Source: Gilliamella sp. Lep-s35 (lineage in GTDB: Bacteria > Pseudomonadota > Gammaproteobacteria > Enterobacterales > Orbaceae). From it: DNA of 33,207 nt. Position 1 is the first letter of the stretch. Each line of letters opens with the position of its first letter. Positions 28,044 to 33,207 of this stretch are shown here, one piece after another. The notes under the pieces are model-generated. The model searched no databases, was not told the DNA's origin, and saw only the letters and a program-made list of their open reading frames with translations. The position numbers and the translations under genes are program-made. Location of the stretch: contig NZ_WTEX01000026.1 of the NCBI RefSeq assembly GCF_009795845.1, positions 1 through 33,207 of the forward strand. Reading direction: 5' to 3'.

Positions 28044-28763
28044 CTACTTACCGTCTATATCTTTTCCATAAATATGCTCAATAATGGCGTGATTATTGGC
28101 GATCTTCCATTTTATATTGAAATGATAAAGTGTGATTCCATAGGTTTGTTCACTATTATTATTTTGTTTGTACGCAGGTCTTGGATCTTGAGATATTACT
28201 TGGGTAATTAGTTGAGTAAGTTGAGGATAGTTCTGTTTTTGTAAATCTAATACTAATTGTGCTTTTTGTGAAAATTCAACAGTTAATTTTTCATCGGGAG
28301 TAGATTGCGCATATCCTGCAAAGGCGTTTGGATGACTGTCACAATAAGGTAGATAAGGTTTTATATCAATAATTGGTGTACCGTCGACTAAATCAAGGCT
28401 ACCTAATTTCAAAATGATTTGTTTGTTTTCAATGATGATATCTTTTAATTCAACAGCTGAAAGACCAATATGATTAGGTCTAAATGGTGATCGGCTAGCA
28501 AATACGCCCATTGTTTTATTGCCACCTAAACGCGGTGGGCGGACGGTTAGTCTCCATTTTTCTGGATCGATATGGTGAAATAAAAATAATAACCACAAGT
28601 GTGAAAACTGTTCTAATCCTTTAACACTACTAGGATCGTTATAAGGAGCTAGCAAATGAAGTTCCCCTTTCCCTGCGCTAACTAAATTTGGCTGTCTTGG
28701 AACAGCAAATTTTTCACTATAGGGGGAGCGGATAATGCCGATGGGGTCAATTTGATATGTCAT
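28044..28763 (-). CDS. trmO: tRNA (adenine-N6)-methyltransferase TrmO
   Basis: SAM-dependent enzyme that N6-methylates the threonylcarbamoyl-adenosine (t6A37) of a threonine tRNA, 239 residues (E. coli YaeB/TrmO 235). The class VIII beta-barrel signatures are IGIIRSPYSEKFAVPRQPNL, FSHLWLLFLFH, RPPRLGGNKTMGVFASRSPF, LKLGSLDLVDGTPIIDIKPY and QDPRPAY. One family position reads RPNHIG where E. coli has RPNPIG. It lies between the dead insertion sequence and metQ, separated from metQ by a terminator, so it is probably a separate transcription unit. Confidence 0.95.
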   Translation of the reverse strand: MTYQIDPIGIIRSPYSEKFAVPRQPNLVSAGKGELHLLAPYNDPSSVKGLEQFSHLWLLFLFHHIDPEKWRLTVRPPRLGGNKTMGVFASRSPFRPNHIGLSAVELKDIIIENKQIILKLGSLDLVDGTPIIDIKPYLPYCDSHPNAFAGYAQSTPDEKLTVEFSQKAQLVLDLQKQNYPQLTQLITQVISQDPRPAYKQNNNSEQTYGITLYHFNIKWKIANNHAIIEHIYGKDIDGK

Positions 28764-28811
28764 AATCCATATTTGATTGAATTTATTCTACAACTTGTTA
28801 TTTCTATGTGA

Positions 28812-28848
28812 GAAAAAGCTAATATCGCCGACCTAAGCCGACGATATT
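28812..28848 (-). terminator. Rho-independent terminator of the met operon
   Basis: On the minus strand AATATCGTCG pairs with CGGCGATATT (10 bp, one G-U) followed by AGCTTTTTCTC, about 28 nt past the metQ stop. Confidence 0.85.
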
Positions 28849-28876
28849 AAGGTAAATAAATCGTTGTTATTTATTA

Positions 28877-29779
28877 TTACCAACCACGAATCGCACCGCC
28901 ATTAAAGATTTGGTTTGCTTTTTCAGCTACAGCTTCAGTTTGGTAAGATTTAACAAAGTTTTTGACGTTTTCATCATCTTTGTTATTTTCGTGCGCAACG
29001 ATGATATTGACATATGGTGAGTCTTTATCTTCAACAAAAATTCCATCTTTACTTGGTGTTAAGTTTACTTGTCCTGCAAATGCATTATTGATGATTGCAA
29101 GATCAACTTGAGCATCATCTAGCGAACGTGGCAACATTGGTGCTTCAAGTTCAATAATCTTATAGTTGTAAGGATTGCTAGTAATATCAAGAACTGTTGG
29201 TAATAGACCTTTTGCTTTATCAACCGTAATCATTCCTTCGTGTTGTAATAATAGTAATGCTCGACCTAAATTTGTCGGATCATTAGGAATTGCAATCGTT
29301 GAATTGGCCGCAATAAAAAATGTTTCACCACGCGGTGAAGTTACTTTTACGCCTTCACCTGTTTCTTCTGATTGAGTAATAGGTTTGAGTTTTTTGGAAT
29401 AACTAGCAATAGGATAAACAAATGAGTTACCAACTATAGATAATTTATAACCGCGTTCTTTGATTTGTTCATCTAAATACGGCTTGTGTTGGAAAGCATT
29501 TATATCAATTAAACCATCATTCAATGCTTGGTTTGGTGTAACATAATCATTAAAAATAACGAGTTCAATATCTAAATTATAAAGATCTTTTGCTTGTTGT
29601 TTCGCAACTTCAGCTACTTCTTGTTCTGGCCCTGAAATAACACCAACTTTAAGTGTGCTAGATTGGGTTTTATCTGCTGGTTTGTTATCTGTTGCAACTG
29701 ATTGTTTATTATTGTCACAACCCGTTAAAAAAAATGCACTCACTAATGTGGTGATAAGTGCGAACTTTTTGATTGACAT
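28877..29779 (-). CDS. metQ: D-/L-methionine ABC transporter substrate-binding lipoprotein
   Basis: Periplasmic binding lipoprotein of the methionine importer, 300 residues (E. coli 271). The signal peptide MSIKKFALITTLVSAFFLTG ends with a lipobox (LTGC, lipidated Cys21). The mature part has KVGVISGPEQEVAEVA, NDYVTPNQALNDG, NAFQHKPYLDEQ, AIPNDPTNLGRALLLL, LEAPMLPRSLDDAQVDLAIIN and NGGAIRGW, all as in E. coli. The ATG at 29779 has GGAGA upstream; a TTG further up is in frame but unlikely. An extra segment around SEETGEGVKVTSPRGETFF, absent from E. coli, accounts for part of the added length. Third gene of metN-metI-metQ. Confidence 0.96.
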   Translation of the reverse strand: MSIKKFALITTLVSAFFLTGCDNNKQSVATDNKPADKTQSSTLKVGVISGPEQEVAEVAKQQAKDLYNLDIELVIFNDYVTPNQALNDGLIDINAFQHKPYLDEQIKERGYKLSIVGNSFVYPIASYSKKLKPITQSEETGEGVKVTSPRGETFFIAANSTIAIPNDPTNLGRALLLLQHEGMITVDKAKGLLPTVLDITSNPYNYKIIELEAPMLPRSLDDAQVDLAIINNAFAGQVNLTPSKDGIFVEDKDSPYVNIIVAHENNKDDENVKNFVKSYQTEAVAEKANQIFNGGAIRGW

Positions 29780-29793
29780 AAGATTCTCCAAAA

Positions 29794-30555
29794 TTAATGA
29801 TGAGTAGTGCGTTTAACAATACTATTGCCAATAAATTGAATAATAAAGACAATAATAATTAGTATAATTAAAACTGTATTCATTATAGCAGGCTTATAGC
29901 CATTATAGCCATATTGAATGGCGAGCTGGCCAAGACCTCCTGCACCGACAGCGCCGGCCATGGCAATATACCCTGTTAAGGTGATTAAAGTAATTGTCAT
30001 ACTATTTACAATCACAGGTAATGACTCTGGTAACAAAACTTTGTAAATAATTTGTAGCGGTGTTGCCCCCATGGAGCGAGCCGCTTCAATTAATCCCTTT
30101 GGCACTTCTAATAAAGCATTTTCAATCATGCGAGCAATTAATGGCGATACCCCAATACTTAATGGTACGATAGCTGCTTGTTTGCCAATAAAAGTTCCTA
30201 TAAAGAAAGTAGTAAAAGGAATAATCCAGACAATTAATATAATAAACGGTATTGAGCGAAATATATTAGTAATAAATGAAAGTACACTATTTGCTACGTA
30301 ACAATCTAGAATTTGTCCTTTTCTTGTTGTATAAAGTAATATGCCTATTGGTAAGCCAATAATAGAGCCCCAAAATCCAGACATAATGACCATATAAATG
30401 GTTTCATCTGTTGCTTGAGCCATTTTAAATAACATAGCTTCATTAAAACCATTAAAAGATGAACAAAAAACAACAAAATCGTTCCAAAAATTATATTGAG
30501 CTAAGTATCGAAATAATGTTTCGAAAGGTTTAAAAGAGGGAATAAAATCAAACAT
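29794..30555 (-). CDS. metI: D-/L-methionine ABC transporter permease
   Basis: Inner-membrane permease, 253 residues against 217 in E. coli. From residue 41 ([16 protein letters not shown]) it aligns with the whole E. coli protein, including [19 protein letters not shown] and the ABC-contact [21 protein letters not shown] (EAA loop), then [15 protein letters not shown]. The first 40 residues are an extension. The upstream ATG at 30555 is favoured because it follows GAGG and overlaps the metN stop (ATG within TTATGTTTGA), which suggests translational coupling. The start at residue 41 has no clear ribosome site. Confidence 0.94.
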   Translation of the reverse strand: MFDFIPSFKPFETLFRYLAQYNFWNDFVVFCSSFNGFNEAMLFKMAQATDETIYMVIMSGFWGSIIGLPIGILLYTTRKGQILDCYVANSVLSFITNIFRSIPFIILIVWIIPFTTFFIGTFIGKQAAIVPLSIGVSPLIARMIENALLEVPKGLIEAARSMGATPLQIIYKVLLPESLPVIVNSMTITLITLTGYIAMAGAVGAGGLGQLAIQYGYNGYKPAIMNTVLIILIIIVFIIQFIGNSIVKRTTHH

Positions 30556-31579
30556 AACCTAGCACCTCTACTTTGGTATTATTGTTTTCTAAGAATTGAA
30601 TTGCTGACGAAATACTTTTAGGATTACCATCCATTTGAGCTAGCATTAAACCAAATTTAACACCACCAGCATAATCCATTTGCGCGCTAATGATGTTGCT
30701 TTCGATATTAAATTCTTTAGCAATTTGTGATAACAAAGGTAAATCAACCGAAACTCCCGTAAATTCTAAACGAACTAAAGGATTAAGGTCTTCTTTTGGT
30801 TCTTGTGATAATCTTGCTAAATAATCGTCAGGGATATTTAGGTGTAAAGTTGATTGTATAAATTGTCTTGCTATATCGGTTTTAGCATGGGAAAATATTT
30901 CGCCGACCGATGATTGCTCAACTAATTCGCCATTACTGATTACTGCGACTTGATCGCAAATCTGTTTTACTACATCCATTTCATGAGTGATTAATAAAAT
31001 AGTAAGTCCTAATTTTTGATTAATATCTTTCAATAATTTCAAAATAGAACGGGTTGTTTCGGGATCAAGTGCGCTAGTTGCTTCGTCGCATAAGAGCACT
31101 TTGGGATCACTAGCTAAAGCTCTTGCAATAGCAACGCGCTGTTTTTGCCCACCTGATAAATTAGCAGGGTACACATCTGCCTTTTCAGTCAATCCAACTA
31201 ATTCAATAAGCTCGTTGACCTTTTGCTTGATTTTGGCTTTAGGGGTTTTATTAAGTTCTAGTGGAAAAGCGATGTTATCAAAAACAGTGCGCGAGGAAAG
31301 TAGATTAAAATGTTGAAAAATCATACTAATCTTTCGACGTACTTCAATTAGTTTTCTGTTTGATAGGTGAGTGATTTCTTGATTATCAAAAAATATTTTA
31401 CCACTAGTCGGTTTTTCAAGTAAGTTAACACAACGGATAAGGGTACTCTTTCCTGCCCCTGATTTGCCAATAACACCATAAATCTTTCCTTGTGGAACAT
31501 GTATAGTGATGTCTTTCAATGCATGAATAGAGGTTTTATTATGTTCAAATATTTTCGAAATATGCTGTAATTTTATCAT
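30548..31579 (-). CDS. metN: D-/L-methionine ABC transporter ATP-binding protein
   Basis: ATPase of the methionine importer, 343 residues, the E. coli length. Walker [10 protein letters not shown], the Q-loop [13 protein letters not shown], signature [15 protein letters not shown], Walker [14 protein letters not shown] and the H-loop ITHEMD are all intact. The C-terminal NIL domain (about residues 265-343, with [19 protein letters not shown]) binds methionine and gives trans-inhibition in the family. The start at ATG 31579 gives MIKLQHISK as in E. coli. An in-frame TTG at 31594 adds five residues without support. First gene of the operon, behind MetJ boxes. Confidence 0.97.
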   Translation of the reverse strand: MIKLQHISKIFEHNKTSIHALKDITIHVPQGKIYGVIGKSGAGKSTLIRCVNLLEKPTSGKIFFDNQEITHLSNRKLIEVRRKISMIFQHFNLLSSRTVFDNIAFPLELNKTPKAKIKQKVNELIELVGLTEKADVYPANLSGGQKQRVAIARALASDPKVLLCDEATSALDPETTRSILKLLKDINQKLGLTILLITHEMDVVKQICDQVAVISNGELVEQSSVGEIFSHAKTDIARQFIQSTLHLNIPDDYLARLSQEPKEDLNPLVRLEFTGVSVDLPLLSQIAKEFNIESNIISAQMDYAGGVKFGLMLAQMDGNPKSISSAIQFLENNNTKVEVLGYV

Positions 31580-31609
31580 AATATATAAAGACAAAAGATG
31601 AATGGGTGA

Positions 31610-31638
31610 ATATTAAGACGTCTAGACATCTAAGTCAA
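31610..31638 (-). promoter_or_regulatory. Promoter of metN-metI-metQ
   Basis: On the minus strand TTGACT (31633-31638), a 17-bp spacer and TAATAT (31610-31615). The spacer is almost entirely made of the two MetJ boxes at 31616-31631, so repressor binding would block RNA polymerase directly. Confidence 0.8.
31616..31631. promoter_or_regulatory. MetJ operator (two tandem met boxes)
   Basis: AGACGTCT (31616-31623, perfect) and AGACATCT (31624-31631, one change) are adjacent 8-bp met boxes with no gap, the minimal arrangement bound by two MetJ dimers. The flanking 8-mers do not match. The metJ gene itself is not in the window. Confidence 0.88.
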
Positions 31639-31697
31639 TCAATAATATGCTATATGAATTAGAGTAATACCTAAAGTTAAAAGGAAAAAAAGTAAAT

Positions 31698-32234
31698 ATG
31701 AAGCCAGCTATTTTTTTAGATCGAGATGGTACTATTAATATAGATTATAATTATGTACATACAATTGATAAATTCCATTTTATTGATGGTGTTATTGAGG
31801 CGATGCAACAGCTCAAGAAAATGGGCTTTTTATTAGTTATTACAACCAATCAATCGGGGATTGCCAGAAATATATTTACTGAAGAACAATTTCATACATT
31901 GACTGAATGGATGGATTGGTCATTACAAGATCGTGGTGTTGATTTAGATGGTGTCTATTATTGTCCTCATGATCCGCTAATTGATAACTGTGAATGCCGT
32001 AAACCAAGTCCAGGTATGATTCAAACAGCAGCTAAAGAACTAAAAATTGATATTGCTAATTCTTATATGGTCGGGGATAGAGTGTCTGACTTATTGTCGG
32101 GTAAAAAAGCTGGCGTTAAAAAAACTGTGTTAGTAAAAACGGGTGATACCATAACAGAAGAAGCATTAGAACAAGCTGATTGGGTTATTGGAAGTTTGGC
32201 TGATTTACCCAATAAAATAAAAGAAGAATCATAA
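31698..32234 (+). CDS. gmhB: D-glycero-beta-D-manno-heptose-1,7-bisphosphate 7-phosphatase
   Basis: HAD-family phosphatase of ADP-heptose synthesis for lipopolysaccharide inner core, 178 residues (E. coli 191). The nucleophile motif is FLDRDGTIN (D8 and D10). [17 protein letters not shown] is the second motif. The zinc loop [20 protein letters not shown] keeps one His and three Cys. [16 protein letters not shown] is the last acidic motif. The zinc loop is shorter than in E. coli, which explains much of the length difference. AAGGA precedes the ATG. The gene lies divergent from metN and upstream of an rRNA promoter, as in enteric bacteria. Confidence 0.96.
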   Translation: MKPAIFLDRDGTINIDYNYVHTIDKFHFIDGVIEAMQQLKKMGFLLVITTNQSGIARNIFTEEQFHTLTEWMDWSLQDRGVDLDGVYYCPHDPLIDNCECRKPSPGMIQTAAKELKIDIANSYMVGDRVSDLLSGKKAGVKKTVLVKTGDTITEEALEQADWVIGSLADLPNKIKEES

Positions 32235-32255
32235 CTTTCTAAAACAATACTATCC

Positions 32256-32280
32256 TACGGCGTTTAAAATAAACGCCGTA
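32256..32280. terminator. Hairpin between convergent gmhB and the DUF4184 gene
   Basis: A perfect 11-bp stem TACGGCGTTTA / TAAACGCCGTA with an AAA loop. It covers the last codons and stop of the minus-strand gene and lies 21 nt after the gmhB stop. The tail on the plus strand (TAATTCTC) is only moderately T-rich, so termination strength is uncertain. Confidence 0.65.
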
Positions 32281-32989
32281 TAATTCTCATGATAGGTGGT
32301 GCTAATATTAATCCCAAAAATAGTGCATTAATAAAGTTCACTACATTTTGGCCAAAAGTATGAATGGTCTTGGTGAAAAAAAGAGAAAAACAACTTATAA
32401 CGATCATCATCACTAATCCCCAATATAGAAAACTAATCGTATTTTTCTTATCAATTATGATTGGTAATCTAAGAATAAAGATGCATATTAAACTTATTCC
32501 TACCAAAGTGCTTCCATGTTGTAGTAATTGGTAGATAGGAATATTTGTATTTTTTAGTGAAATTGGTTGTTGTAAAAAAGGAAGGTGTGTTACAAAAAAG
32601 CCAGTTAAGTGAGTAAAACTGTCCCAACCAATATGCGACAATATGCCTATTAGTGCAGATGTTAAGACAATAAACCAATGATGCAAGCAATATTGATTCC
32701 AATTCAAAGCTAGATAATGAGCAAATCGTTTATAAAGGAAATGAGGCAAATTTTTGATTAATTCATTACGAATAATGGAGTGAAAGATAAAAGCAACAAT
32801 TAATGTTATTGGCAGATCAAAATAAAAAATACCAAGTAAAGTATGGCTCATATCACTTTTTATTTTCATTCTAAGAAAATATTCAAAGTCAGGGGACATG
32901 CTACCTATAATTAAGGCTGTCATGGAAAAAAATTTAGGTCTTTTATAAAAAGGTAAAACAATTGCTGGATGTGCGAAAGTAAAAGGCAT
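32264..32989 (-). CDS. DUF4184 family membrane protein, function unknown
   Basis: A 241-residue integral membrane protein with about five or six hydrophobic segments. It begins MPFTFAHPAIVLPF and continues IIGSMSPDFEYFLRM, SHTLLGIFYFDLPITLIVAF and ILSHIGWDSFTH. These His/Asp/Glu-containing motifs (HP, PDFEYF, SHT, HxxWDxFTH) are the pattern I associate with DUF4184. They loosely resemble metal-dependent membrane hydrolases of the YdjM type. No activity is established. An upstream in-frame ATG at 33001 adds MDFH; the internal ATG is preferred because the family usually begins MPFTF and GGA lies 8 nt upstream. It sits between gmhB and an rRNA promoter. Confidence 0.75.
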   Translation of the reverse strand: MPFTFAHPAIVLPFYKRPKFFSMTALIIGSMSPDFEYFLRMKIKSDMSHTLLGIFYFDLPITLIVAFIFHSIIRNELIKNLPHFLYKRFAHYLALNWNQYCLHHWFIVLTSALIGILSHIGWDSFTHLTGFFVTHLPFLQQPISLKNTNIPIYQLLQHGSTLVGISLICIFILRLPIIIDKKNTISFLYWGLVMMIVISCFSLFFTKTIHTFGQNVVNFINALFLGLILAPPIMRIIRRLF

Positions 32990-33139
32990 ATGAAAATCCA
33001 TCTTAAAAAGTTAGACAGAAGTAAAGATGTCATAACTGACATAATAAATAATAAAAAAGGAAATTTGTATAGGGCTAGTTTATTTTCAATACAGCACGTG
33101 TAAAAAAAGCACAAACAGAAATAAAATTGCAATTAACGC

Positions 33140-33207
33140 TTGCATGATTTTTTTAAGGCCCTATAATGCGCACCCACTGACACGCAGTCAGCGACAAGCA
33201 GACGGTG
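33140..33207 (+). promoter_or_regulatory. rRNA operon P1-type promoter (operon lies beyond the window)
   Basis: TTGCAT (33140-33145), a 16-bp spacer and a perfect TATAAT (33162-33167) are followed by a GC-rich discriminator GCGCACCCACTGACACG. This closely copies the E. coli rrn P1 core (CCCTATAATGCGCCACCACTGACACG). The 16-bp spacer and GCGC discriminator are the features that make rrn P1 sensitive to ppGpp and initiating NTP in E. coli. The AT-rich stretch upstream (about 33105-33137) could act as an UP element. With gmhB upstream this matches the enteric rrnH position. Confidence 0.88.

Noticed and set aside
32920-33132. 70-codon hydrophobic minus-strand frame overlapping the start of the DUF4184 gene
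   Set aside because: It overlaps a better-supported gene in another frame and reaches into the rRNA promoter. The hydrophobicity comes from T-rich codons.

Overview
This window reads as core chromosome of an AT-rich gammaproteobacterium. Nearly every gene has a close Escherichia coli counterpart in protein length and motifs. Several neighbourhoods also match the enteric order: rpsL-rpsG-fusA-tuf; greA / yhbY / rlmE-ftsH-folP; hslR-hslO; metN-metI-metQ / gmhB / rRNA operon promoter. The low GC content and a degraded IS481-type element fit a host-associated lineage such as Orbaceae (Gilliamella, Frischella). That assignment is inference, since no rRNA gene lies in the window.

Layout. 1-3450, minus strand: the str ribosomal operon (rpsL, rpsG, fusA, start of tuf) with a near-consensus promoter and an rpsL-rpsG leader that hides the rpsG ribosome binding site. 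3623-6708, minus: guanine/hypoxanthine permease ghxP and the TerC/CBS membrane protein yegH. 6852-13304, minus: a tight run parE-parC-djlA-trkH (topoisomerase IV, a membrane J-protein, the Trk potassium channel). 13587-18143, plus: a complete dimethyl-sulfoxide reductase type operon dmsA-dmsB-dmsC-dmsD for anaerobic respiration. 18271-19110, plus: ubiA. 19121-19457: a 337-bp gene-free element bounded by 42-bp inverted repeats, sitting between the convergent ubiA and folP. 19477-23922: folP, ftsH, rlmE (minus), yhbY (plus) and greA (minus). 24171-27165, plus: an AsmA-family yicH, then hslR-hslO. 27211-28028: the decayed IS481-type insertion sequence. 28044-31579, minus: trmO and the methionine importer metN-metI-metQ under a MetJ-type operator. 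31698-32234, plus: gmhB. 32264-32989, minus: a DUF4184 membrane protein. 33140-33207: a stringent-type rRNA P1 promoter pointing out of the right edge.

No defence system, prophage, CRISPR array or tRNA gene was found. The least explained object is the 337-bp inverted-repeat element. The other points of interest are small cis-acting RNA and DNA structures (S7-type translational coupling, a possible greA leader attenuator, MetJ boxes, leader hairpins) and the dead insertion sequence.
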